Source: Clostridia bacterium
GTDB taxonomy: Bacteria; Bacillota; Clostridia; Oscillospirales; CAG-272
Length of the DNA: 9,346 nucleotides
Assembly (NCBI GenBank): GCA_024408015.1
Contig: JAKSVJ010000029.1
Location: 1-9,346, forward strand
Direction of reading: 5' to 3'
Position 1 is the stretch's first letter, and each line of letters opens with the position of its first letter. This document shows, piece by piece, positions 1 to 7,143 of the stretch. The notes beneath the pieces are model-generated. The model was not told the origin of the DNA. It saw only the letters and a list, made by a program, of their open reading frames with translations, and searched no databases. Both the position numbers and the translations under genes were made by a program.

Positions 1-22
1 CAACAGGTTTCTAAATCTAAGA

Positions 23-58
23 CAACAAAACCCTCCTGCTTTCACAGGAGAGTTGTTG
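23..58. terminator. Imperfect hairpin, possible terminator of an upstream gene
   Basis: An inverted repeat has two stacked stems. The outer arm CAACAA (23-28) pairs with TTGTTG (53-58), and the inner arm CTCCTG (33-38) pairs with CAGGAG (45-50) around a 6-base loop; a small internal loop separates the stems. Read rightwards it lacks a clean T-run. Read leftwards the inner stem is followed by a T-rich tract (GGTTTTGTTGTCTT), but no minus-strand gene lies to its right. It most likely ends a plus-strand gene left of the window: a frame with a TAA at 12-14 is compatible with such a gene ending here. The function is inferred from position and structure only. Confidence 0.45.
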
Positions 59-116
59 AATTTAAAATTACAATTTGCACAATTTGGTTAATGACTTATG
101 TTGAATTCCATAGTGA

Positions 117-145
117 TTGCTATTTTTGTTTTTTTGTGTTAAACT
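117..145 (+). promoter_or_regulatory. Candidate promoter for the beta-helix/DUF5107 operon
   Basis: A possible -35 box TTGCTA (117-122) is separated by 17 bases from a possible -10 box TAAACT (140-145), which is preceded by an extended -10 TG (137-138). The match to the sigma-A consensus is moderate, 4 of 6 in each box. Transcription would start near 152 and leave a leader of about 65 bases before the ATG at 218. An alternative is an extended -10 TGCTATTTT at 118-126. No better candidate was seen in the leader. Confidence 0.4.
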
Positions 146-171
146 GAACAAGAAAATACGTCTTTTCGTTC
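146..171. promoter_or_regulatory. Inverted repeat, candidate operator with central ACGT
   Basis: The core 152-167 (GAAAATACGTCTTTTC) is a 16-base palindrome with one mismatched pair (157/162) and CG at its centre. It is flanked by GAAC (146-149) and GTTC (168-171), which also pair once a two-base AA bulge is allowed. It sits exactly where the candidate promoter would start transcription, about 50 bases before the first gene. A central CG inside a 14-16 base palindrome is the usual form of LacI-family operators, so a sugar-responsive repressor site is a reasonable reading. A short 5'-leader hairpin is the alternative. Confidence 0.45.
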
Positions 172-217
172 ATAAGAAACAATGAATCTTACTTCTTTTC
201 AACGCCAGGAGGAACAC

Positions 218-1531
218 ATGCAATATACATCACAATGTGGGTTTTTGCCAACAAACACGCCTGAAGATAATCAGCGAATTTTCCAAACTATACTTGATAA
301 GCGTGGAACTATTGTTGTAGATGAACCAGGTATATATGATATTGTTGGTACACTATTTATTGACGATGATACAACTATTGAATTTTGCGCGGGAAGCTAT
401 ATTAGACGAATCTCTTCGGAAAATGGAAACGACGCATTGTTTTTAAACCGAGGGGCGCTTACAAAAACATATAACCACGATATTACTATCCGTGGTCTTC
501 GCTTGATTTGTAATGGTGTAGACATTAACGCACATTGTGTATTAGGTATGAATTGTCATATTGGTTTCTTTTATACAAAGCATACAGTTATTGAAGATTT
601 TCAGTGTATGGACTTGCTCAAAAGAGGATTTTGTATTCAGATTTGTACATTTGAAGATTCACGCATAGAAAACATTCATGTTGAAGGAGATAAGGACGCA
701 GTTCACTATGGTCCAGGACATCGTTTTATTTTAAGAAATGGTGTTTTCCGTACTTACGATGACCCTATAGCATTAAACGCCAATGACTATGCCGTAGCTA
801 ATCCAGAAATGGGATGGATTGAAGATGGTCTTATTGAATTTTGTTATGATTTAGATCAACCACAAACAACTGGATTCTTTTGCCGCCTTTTAGGTGGTGC
901 ATGGTTAGACTGGAAGCCAGGTATGATTATTCGAAATTCAGATACTGTTGTATCAAATGGTAGAATGTATCGTGCCACTTTACCACCAGATGGAAAGGAA
1001 TATATTTCAAATACACAGCCTACACATGTTAATGGCAAAGCAGAACTCGATGGAATTGTATGGGCCATGACACAAGATCAAAATGTTGTATATAACTGTG
1101 GATGCCGTAATATTCATTTTAAAGATATATTTCTTCAAAAACACCGTGCACGTGCTTTTGCATTCCATTTTGATAATGATAACTATTCACACAGTTATTA
1201 TCCTTATGCCAATGCACCTATTCAAGATAATATAGTTTTGGAAAATGTTTATGTTCAAAGTGAAGTTCCACAACTAGTTGGTTCTACAACACCTATTGGT
1301 TCATTAAAGGTTATTAACTGTTTACTTAATAACACAAGTATCCGTGTTGCAGACCGTGGTGTTCCAGGAATTGTTTATCCTCCGGTTAACTTAACTCTTA
1401 GTGGATGCACTATTAGAGGTGAAGTTAACATTGTTGCTGCTGAAGGAAAAGAAATTAACTTAAAAAGCATTGGCAACCAAGAAGATTCAAATAGTAAATT
1501 GAACTTGGTTGGAAATGTTCAAATGCTTTAG
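218..1531 (+). CDS. Cytosolic right-handed parallel beta-helix protein, GH28-like
   Basis: The protein has 437 residues and probably folds as a right-handed parallel beta-helix related to pectate-lyase/polygalacturonase-like (GH28-type) carbohydrate enzymes. The ATG at 218 is chosen over the in-frame ATG at 182 because a perfect AGGAGG lies at 207-212, five bases upstream. The N-terminus has a typical entry pattern: an aspartate/asparagine-rich cap, then 'GTIVVDEPGIYDIVGTLFI' as the first strands. Successive short beta-coil turns follow, such as 'NHDITIRGLRL' and 'DSRIENIHVEG'. The centre carries DKDAVHYGPG (from residue 158) and DDPIALN (residues 181-187), positions where GH28-like proteins place acidic catalytic residues. 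A small insert at about 242-287 interrupts the helix. No signal peptide or membrane segment is seen, so it probably acts in the cytoplasm on an imported glycoside. The substrate is unknown, and a lyase or epimerase activity cannot be excluded. It is followed after 42 bases by the DUF5107-TPR gene, probably on the same transcript. Confidence 0.85.
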   Translation: MQYTSQCGFLPTNTPEDNQRIFQTILDKRGTIVVDEPGIYDIVGTLFIDDDTTIEFCAGSYIRRISSENGNDALFLNRGALTKTYNHDITIRGLRLICNGVDINAHCVLGMNCHIGFFYTKHTVIEDFQCMDLLKRGFCIQICTFEDSRIENIHVEGDKDAVHYGPGHRFILRNGVFRTYDDPIALNANDYAVANPEMGWIEDGLIEFCYDLDQPQTTGFFCRLLGGAWLDWKPGMIIRNSDTVVSNGRMYRATLPPDGKEYISNTQPTHVNGKAELDGIVWAMTQDQNVVYNCGCRNIHFKDIFLQKHRARAFAFHFDNDNYSHSYYPYANAPIQDNIVLENVYVQSEVPQLVGSTTPIGSLKVINCLLNNTSIRVADRGVPGIVYPPVNLTLSGCTIRGEVNIVAAEGKEINLKSIGNQEDSNSKLNLVGNVQML

Positions 1532-1573
1532 TACAGCGGTTCTTAGATTACTAGTAATTAGAGGTAACCAGTT

Positions 1574-4500
1574 ATGTCATCTTCAAAAGTTCATGTTTGG
1601 GAAGAAATTGTTACTATTCCTACATACGAAGCACAAAAACCAGATAAAAACCCTTTGTTCCTTGAAAAACGTGTATATCAAGGTAGTAGTGGAAAAGTAT
1701 ATCCACATCCAGTAATAGATAAAATAAGCGATACAAAAATTGACAAACAATATACCGCCGTTTTTTTGGAAAATGATTATTTAAAAATAATGATTTTGCC
1801 GGAACTTGGTGGTCGTGTTCAGCGCGCTTATGATAAAACAAAGAAATATGATTTTGTATACTACAATCATGTCATAAAGCCTGCTCTTGTTGGACTAGCA
1901 GGTCCGTGGATTAGTGGTGGCATTGAATTCAACTGGCCACAGCACCATCGTCCTTCAACATTTGATCCTATTAACTATACATATCGTGAAAATTATGATG
2001 GAAGTGCAACTGTAATTTGTAGTGAAATTGAAAACATGTTTCACACAAAAGGAGAAACTGAGTTCACACTCTATCCAGATAAAGCATACTTGGAACTAAA
2101 AAATCATCTATTCAATAGAACTAGTACTAAGCAAACATTTCTTTGGTGGGCAAACCCTGCTGTTTCTGTTAATGAAAATTATTCAAGTATCTTCCCTCCT
2201 GATGTTACAGCTGTAATGGACCATGGCAAACGTGATGTTTCAACATTCCCAATTGCTACAGGAACATACTATAAAGTTGATTACTCAAAAGGTGTAGATA
2301 TTTCAAAATACAACAACCTTCCTGTTCCAACCTCATACATGGCTGCAAAATCGAATTTTGATTTTGTCGGAGGATATGACTATGGTGTTGGCGCCGGCAT
2401 TCTTCATGTTGCAGATCATCAAATCTCTCCAGGCAAAAAACAATGGACTTGGGGTTGTGGTGATTTTGGTAAAGCGTGGGATAAAAACTTGACAGATGAA
2501 GATGGTCCATATTTTGAATTAATGACAGGATGCTTTACAGATAACCAGCCTGACTTTAGTTATATAGGACCGATGGAATCTCGTCATTTCACTCAATTTT
2601 TCATGCCATATCATGATTTGGGACAGGTACATAATGCAACAAAAGATTTGTCTGTTCATTTTGATAGTGACAAAGTTGTCATTTATTGTTCTGGAACTGT
2701 AGGTCAATGTGAAGTTAAAATCGACAATAAGATAGAATCAATTGATTTTCAATGTGCTAACACATATACAATCCCAACATCTATTGACATTAATAAAGTA
2801 ATCTTCTCTATTAGCAAAAATGGACGTACAATACTATCATTCAATGGAGATTTTGAACGACATGAGATTCCTGAACCTGCAAAACCTGCACCACTTCCAG
2901 TGGATTGTAAAACACTAGAAGATTTGTATCTCTATGGTCTTCACATCGAACAATATCGCCATGCGACAAGACGCGCTGAGGATTATTATCTTGAAGGTCT
3001 TCGTCGTGATAAAACAGATATACGCTTAAATAACGCATATGGTATGCTTCTTTTCAAAAAAGGATACATTGAAGAAAGTGAAGTATACTTTAGATGTGCA
3101 ATTGAAAAGCAAACACGTTCAAACCCAAACTTCATTAGTGGAGAATCACAGTACAATTTAGGATTATCTTTATTTTATCAAGATAAACTTAGTGAAGCCT
3201 TTGAGTGCTTCTATAAGGCTACTTGGAATCAAGATACACAAGCAAATGCTTTCTATTATTTAGCACTCATCTCATCAAAACAAAAGGACTATGAACGTGC
3301 CCTTACTTTTATTGATAATGCTCTCATCTATAATTCGCAAAACCATCATGCTTTAAATCTAAAGACAATGCTTCTAAAAGCACTTGGAAAAGACTATATT
3401 TCCAATATAACTCACACACTTTCTCTCGATTGTCTTAATATTTTGGCACTATATTTAAATGGTGAAGACATTGCAAAGCACATTATCAATTCCAATATGC
3501 TCATTGATTTGAGCTTGGAATTTGCAAATGCTGGATTTGAAGATGATGCCGTAGCTTTACTTAGTCTATCCAAAGATGACTTCCCTATGGTAGATTATTA
3601 CAAAGCTTTCTATAGTAAAAATGACAAGTATTTAGAAAAAGCTTTGTTGGATAATCAATATTGTTGTTTCCCAAATCGTATAGAGGACATCAAAGTATTA
3701 AAATACGCTATAGAACAAAACTCAAGCGATTTCAAAGCACCATATTATCTTGGCAATCTGCTATATGATAAAGAACGCCACAATGATGCTATTCAATATT
3801 TTTCTATGTCAATCAAACGTGGGGCTGACTTTGCTACTCCATATCGCAATCTTTCATTGCTAAATTACAATATTCTTGGTGATAAAGACAAGGCGCTTGA
3901 CCTTATGGAAAAAGCATTTGCTTTTGACAAGACAGATGCAAGAATTCTTTATGAATTAGACCTTTTGAAAAAGCGAATTGGCGTAACTCCAGTCGAAAGA
4001 CTTGCATATCTTAATGCGTATTATGACATCGTTGAAAGCCGAGATGATTTGTTACTCGAGTACATTACCCTTCTAAATTTGACAAAGCAATATGACAAAG
4101 CACTTTCCACAATCATGTCACATCATTTCCATCCATGGGAAGGTGGCGAAGGCAAAGTGCCAGAACAATATCTATTTGCCAATATTGCTATTGGTACAAA
4201 AGAATCTCTTCTTTCCACATTTACATACCCGGAAACTCTTGGTGAAGGAAAACTGTATGGAGCACAAGAAAATAGACAAAACTATTACCTTGGACTTCTT
4301 ACAAGCGATATTTCATATTTTGAAAACGCAAAGATGGGTATTAGCGAACCTACATCTGCCATGTTCTACAACGACCAACCGCCAGAAACCATATTCTATC
4401 AAGGAATGGCTTGGTTGAAACTTGGAAATGAAAAAGAAGCTAACACTCGTTTTGATAAACTCATTTCGTATGCAGATACTCATATTAATGATGACGTTAA

Positions 4501-4708
4501 AATCGACTATTTTGCAGTATCACTACCTGATCTTCTCGTATTTGATGAAAACTTAAACACAAAAAATTTGTTGCATTGTCTATTCATGAAAGCATTGGGA
4601 CTATATGGAAAAGGACAAATAAATGAAAGCAAGAGCCTTTTTGAAAAAGCTCTTGCCATAAACCCAAACACGTTCCAAATTGCAACACATTATTATTTGT
4701 TGTTCTAA
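1574..4708 (+). CDS. DUF5107 domain protein with C-terminal TPR repeats
   Basis: The protein has 1044 residues. The start at ATG 1574 is supported by GAGGT at 1561-1565. The N-terminal part (about 1-430) matches the DUF5107 pattern, a galactose-mutarotase-like beta-sandwich: PELGGR at 76-81, GGIEFNWPQHH at 115-125, HVADH ending at H282 and WTWG at 291-294. A proline-rich linker (about 433-442) leads to helical tetratricopeptide-like repeats (about 445-590 and 720-790). The end holds signatures typical of full-length members: HPWEGGEG at 853-860 and IDYFAVSLPD at 977-986. No signal peptide or membrane segment is present, so it is cytosolic. The mutarotase-like fold suggests sugar binding or a reaction at the anomeric carbon, and TPRs normally mediate protein contacts; no reaction is proven here. 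The gene lies 42 bases after the beta-helix gene and is followed by a strong terminator, so the two probably form an operon. The family assignment is from recognised motifs; the role is inferred. Confidence 0.88.
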   Translation: MSSSKVHVWEEIVTIPTYEAQKPDKNPLFLEKRVYQGSSGKVYPHPVIDKISDTKIDKQYTAVFLENDYLKIMILPELGGRVQRAYDKTKKYDFVYYNHVIKPALVGLAGPWISGGIEFNWPQHHRPSTFDPINYTYRENYDGSATVICSEIENMFHTKGETEFTLYPDKAYLELKNHLFNRTSTKQTFLWWANPAVSVNENYSSIFPPDVTAVMDHGKRDVSTFPIATGTYYKVDYSKGVDISKYNNLPVPTSYMAAKSNFDFVGGYDYGVGAGILHVADHQISPGKKQWTWGCGDFGKAWDKNLTDEDGPYFELMTGCFTDNQPDFSYIGPMESRHFTQFFMPYHDLGQVHNATKDLSVHFDSDKVVIYCSGTVGQCEVKIDNKIESIDFQCANTYTIPTSIDINKVIFSISKNGRTILSFNGDFERHEIPEPAKPAPLPVDCKTLEDLYLYGLHIEQYRHATRRAEDYYLEGLRRDKTDIRLNNAYGMLLFKKGYIEESEVYFRCAIEKQTRSNPNFISGESQYNLGLSLFYQDKLSEAFECFYKATWNQDTQANAFYYLALISSKQKDYERALTFIDNALIYNSQNHHALNLKTMLLKALGKDYISNITHTLSLDCLNILALYLNGEDIAKHIINSNMLIDLSLEFANAGFEDDAVALLSLSKDDFPMVDYYKAFYSKNDKYLEKALLDNQYCCFPNRIEDIKVLKYAIEQNSSDFKAPYYLGNLLYDKERHNDAIQYFSMSIKRGADFATPYRNLSLLNYNILGDKDKALDLMEKAFAFDKTDARILYELDLLKKRIGVTPVERLAYLNAYYDIVESRDDLLLEYITLLNLTKQYDKALSTIMSHHFHPWEGGEGKVPEQYLFANIAIGTKESLLSTFTYPETLGEGKLYGAQENRQNYYLGLLTSDISYFENAKMGISEPTSAMFYNDQPPETIFYQGMAWLKLGNEKEANTRFDKLISYADTHINDDVKIDYFAVSLPDLLVFDENLNTKNLLHCLFMKALGLYGKGQINESKSLFEKALAINPNTFQIATHYYLLF

Positions 4709-4716
4709 ATTACAAG

Positions 4717-4759
4717 AAAAGGGCTCGAACAAACCATTGTTTGTCGAGGCCCTTTTTTT
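4717..4759. terminator. Bidirectional rho-independent terminator between convergent genes
   Basis: The hairpin pairs GGGC (4721-4724) with GCCC (4749-4752), TCGA (4725-4728) with TCGA (4744-4747), and CAAAC (4730-4734) with GTTTG (4739-4743) around a CATT loop. There is one bulged base on each arm (A4729 and G4748). A run of seven T follows on the plus strand (4753-4759). The AAAA at 4717-4720 gives a shorter T-run on the minus strand. It starts 8 bases after the DUF5107 stop codon and ends just before the stop codon of the convergent CDF gene, so it can serve both. Confidence 0.92.
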
Positions 4760-4761
4760 AA

Positions 4762-5670
4762 TTACGCCATTACTACGTCTTCATTTTCTATTCGCAATGC
4801 GACATTGCAATCCGGAAATTCTTCATTTAGTTCTTTTGAAACTTTTCCAATTAAAACCTTCATGTCTTCATAAGTAGTTGCGTTTGAAAATGTAAAATTC
4901 AAATCAATAATTACCTTCTCACCAAATCTATGTGAATTAATTCCATTTAAGAAATCGAATTCATTGAAGTGAGAATTAACAATCTTAAGAATTTTCATTT
5001 GTGCATCTTCGTCGAGTGTTAAGTCAGTAAGTTCAGTTACACCAATCTTAATACGTTTGATTGCTCTAATTATTGTAAATACTGCGATAACAATAGAAAT
5101 AATAGGTTCAACATATCCTACATATGCCCATGATTTTAATATCATGGAAAGAAGCACTGCAAGAAGAACTCCTGCATCAAAAGCAGTTGATGAAACCATT
5201 CCTTCGTAAACTGTTTTGGAAACTTTGGTTTTTGTCTTTTTGTACGCACTATGTGCTGGAAGTAAAATGCCAAAATCCGCTATTACACAAATCACCTTAA
5301 AGATTACCGCAACAATTATTAATTCACTAACTGCTCTTGGTAAGAATAGTTGATATACAGCAAATCCAGTAATGAAAGCTGAGCCAAGAACCATAAGTGA
5401 ATCACAAAAAACTGTTGATAAGACTTCTAGACGATCTCCGCCATAGTTATATGTGTATTTTAGATTTTTTTGGAGTTTCTTATTCAGGAAGAAACAAATA
5501 CCTGTTCTTGTTAGGTTACATGTTGATGTTAACATATCCATCAACATAGAAAGAGAAAATGTTAATACTACAGATACTATTAAAGCAACATAGTTAACAA
5601 TTTCCATAAAGAAATTCAAAAACGCACTCGATTGCGCTTTTTTATATTTTTCAGATTCTTCGTTTGTCAT
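4762..5670 (-). CDS. CDF-family-like membrane transporter, atypical metal site
   Basis: The protein has 302 residues, a usual length for cation diffusion facilitators, which export divalent metals across the cytoplasmic membrane using the proton gradient. A hydrophobic N-terminal half with about six membrane segments (roughly 17-205) is followed by a soluble domain of about 90 residues with the family's beta-alpha-beta pattern (SHRFGEKVIIDLNFTF, then EEFPDCNVALRIENED). Loop motif YNYGGDRLEVL (74-84) corresponds to the conserved FGHGKAE-type stretch. Compared from memory with E. coli YiiP, whose transport site is D45/D49/H153/D157, this protein shows D45, S49, S161 and D165, so two of four ligands appear replaced. 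The substrate may differ from zinc, or the protein may have another role. The start is ATG at 5670 with AAGGA at 5677-5681. It has its own strong promoter and converges on the DUF5107 operon, so it is probably not part of the sugar system. Confidence 0.8.
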   Translation of the reverse strand: MTNEESEKYKKAQSSAFLNFFMEIVNYVALIVSVVLTFSLSMLMDMLTSTCNLTRTGICFFLNKKLQKNLKYTYNYGGDRLEVLSTVFCDSLMVLGSAFITGFAVYQLFLPRAVSELIIVAVIFKVICVIADFGILLPAHSAYKKTKTKVSKTVYEGMVSSTAFDAGVLLAVLLSMILKSWAYVGYVEPIISIVIAVFTIIRAIKRIKIGVTELTDLTLDEDAQMKILKIVNSHFNEFDFLNGINSHRFGEKVIIDLNFTFSNATTYEDMKVLIGKVSKELNEEFPDCNVALRIENEDVVMA

Positions 5671-5704
5671 AGTTGTTCCTTATTAATATATTTTTTCTAA
5701 ACAC

Positions 5705-5733
5705 ATTCTATTCGCAAATGTAAAAAATGTCAA
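5705..5733 (-). promoter_or_regulatory. Strong sigma-70/sigma-A promoter of the CDF gene
   Basis: On the minus strand a perfect -35 box TTGACA (5733-5728) is followed after 17 bases by TAGAAT (5710-5705), a 5-of-6 match to the -10 consensus. Transcription would begin near 5698, about 28 bases before the CDF start codon. Consensus and spacing are nearly ideal, so fairly strong constitutive expression is expected unless a repressor acts. The region between this promoter and the AraC stop codon (5734-5780) holds only a weak AT-rich inverted repeat. Confidence 0.85.
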
Positions 5734-5780
5734 GTTTTTGGTGTCTAGTTTGGCTTTGTTAAGTTCTTACAAAGAATTAA

Positions 5781-7019
5781 TCATTTAACCTTTTTGTGTT
5801 TCATTTGATATTGAAATGGTGTCATTCCTGTTATTTTTTTAAATGTACTTCCAAAATGACTTTGTGTTGAAAAACCAAGTCTAAATGCAATATCAGAAAA
5901 ACTATCATCGGAAAAGATTAGCATTCTCTTTGCATGAGCTATTTTTTCATTTGCAACATATTGTGATATTGTTATATTTTCACTTTTTTTAAACAAAGAT
6001 GAAAGATAATTCGATGAAATATTTAATTCATCAGCAATATTTTTAACTTCTATAGTTTCGCTTAGATGTTCAAGAATATATCTTTTTGTTCTCTCAATAT
6101 AGAAGTTCACTTGAGAACTACTCTTTTCAACCCTTGCTTGCTCTGCAACTTGCTTTGTAAAGTGAAGACATGCTTGAGTGAAAATACTACCAAGTTCTAC
6201 ACTATTTGCTGCTTGCTCAATAAGGGATATATAACTATCTGACATCGCATAAGCAATTGTATATGGAACGCCACCTTCAATAGCAGATCTCGTTACATTG
6301 GTAATTCCGGCTATCGAAAGATTCTTTGCATTCCTTAATTCATCTTTGGCTGTTCTTCCCGACGGAGCATTTATCATTTCTGTTACTGCATCAACAATCA
6401 TAACCATATCGCCAGTTCTAACACACATTTCAAGCTGTCTAATTGGTGCCATTGAATGATGTGCTTCATTTATTTCGATGTTCTCAAGATTTGAATTTAT
6501 AGCTTCTCTTTCAACAAATGAAACAAGTGAGTCTTCCAGTGTGTTTTCAGAGTAATAGTTAACTATATCAAGTGTTGTGTCGGTTGTTAATTCAAAAAGC
6601 ATTTGCAAATTAAGTGCAAACTTTGACAACTTAATTGAACTTACTTTTTTTATGTTTACAAGTTTCTCCCCTTGTGCTCTAAATCTGAGTCTAAATGGGA
6701 TTTCCATTTTAACTGGTCCGAAAATTATCAGGCTATGTGGTTGTTGATAAACACCAAATACATACTCATTATTATATGCAACAACATGAGGGACATTCGG
6801 AACAGACATCGCCTTCATTGAGTTATAGAATGACTCATTTTCTATATATTTGGGTAAATGATTTCCATATTTAATAACAATCTCTTCTATTGTGTTGTCT
6901 GCTTTTAATTTAACTATATTGGCGCCAGTATCATCGGCAGCTCTTTTGTAGACTGTGTTATCTTTCAATTCAAATCTCCATTTTTTAAAGCTCTCATTTT
7001 TTACAATTCCATTGTACAA
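5781..7019 (-). CDS. AraC-family transcriptional regulator
   Basis: The protein has up to 412 residues. The C-terminal 109 residues (from about 304) form a typical AraC/XylS DNA-binding domain with two helix-turn-helix units: IADELNISSNYLSSLFKK (about 328-345) and SDIAFRLGFSTQSHFGSTFK (about 372-391), followed by the hallmark TGMTPFQYQ. The central region has the pattern KNLSIAGITNVTRSAIEGGV followed by SDSYI, seen in Bacillota AraC regulators. The N-terminal 200 residues are probably the sensory part; I do not recognise a named ligand domain. It is transcribed divergently from the sugar ABC transporter genes, so it most likely activates them in response to the imported sugar. The start is uncertain: the only plausible initiation codon at this end is a TTG at 7019, with no visible Shine-Dalgarno sequence, and no ATG or GTG lies between it and the in-frame stop at 7083-7085. 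The true N-terminus could be shorter. Confidence 0.9.
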   Translation of the reverse strand: MYNGIVKNESFKKWRFELKDNTVYKRAADDTGANIVKLKADNTIEEIVIKYGNHLPKYIENESFYNSMKAMSVPNVPHVVAYNNEYVFGVYQQPHSLIIFGPVKMEIPFRLRFRAQGEKLVNIKKVSSIKLSKFALNLQMLFELTTDTTLDIVNYYSENTLEDSLVSFVEREAINSNLENIEINEAHHSMAPIRQLEMCVRTGDMVMIVDAVTEMINAPSGRTAKDELRNAKNLSIAGITNVTRSAIEGGVPYTIAYAMSDSYISLIEQAANSVELGSIFTQACLHFTKQVAEQARVEKSSSQVNFYIERTKRYILEHLSETIEVKNIADELNISSNYLSSLFKKSENITISQYVANEKIAHAKRMLIFSDDSFSDIAFRLGFSTQSHFGSTFKKITGMTPFQYQMKHKKVK

Positions 7020-7076
7020 CGATACGCAAAATAAATCAATATCTGCGTGTTGTTTTGTGATAAAAATTGTAGTTAT

Positions 7077-7108
7077 TTGATATTAATATATTCTATCATG
7101 GGTATAAT
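7077..7108 (+). promoter_or_regulatory. Promoter of the sugar ABC transporter operon
   Basis: A perfect TATAAT -10 box lies at 7103-7108. The -35 side is weak: TTGATA at 7077-7082 is 20 bases away, and the hexamer at the ideal 17-base distance is ATATTA (7080-7085). A consensus -10 with a defective -35 is the usual form of an activator-dependent promoter, which fits control by the adjacent AraC-family protein. The start would be near 7115, giving a leader of about 29 bases. The imperfect inverted repeat CTATCAT (7093-7099) / ATAATAG (7104-7110) overlaps the -10. Confidence 0.6.
7090..7098 (-). promoter_or_regulatory. Extended -10 promoter for the AraC gene
   Basis: Read on the minus strand, 7098-7090 is TGATAGAAT, an extended -10 element (TGn plus TAGAAT). 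A -35 at 17 bases would be TACATA (7118-7113), a poor match, which fits the weak -35 dependence of extended -10 promoters. Transcription would start near 7083 and give a leader of about 64 bases. It overlaps the promoter of the divergent transporter genes. Confidence 0.5.
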
Positions 7109-7143
7109 AGTATATGTATTTAAAAAGTGTAATGGGGATTCAT

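Noticed and set aside
182..217. ATG at 182 as start of the beta-helix gene
   Set aside because: It has no ribosome site, while the ATG at 218 has a perfect AGGAGG five bases upstream; the extra 12 residues do not fit the family's N-terminus.
4092..4418. 108-codon plus-strand open frame
   Set aside because: It is an out-of-frame shadow inside the DUF5107-TPR gene, with no ribosome site and low-complexity content.
5754..5774. Inverted repeat CTTTGT / ACAAAG after the AraC gene as a terminator
   Set aside because: The stem is only six AT-rich pairs with a nine-base loop and is not followed by a T-run on the minus strand.
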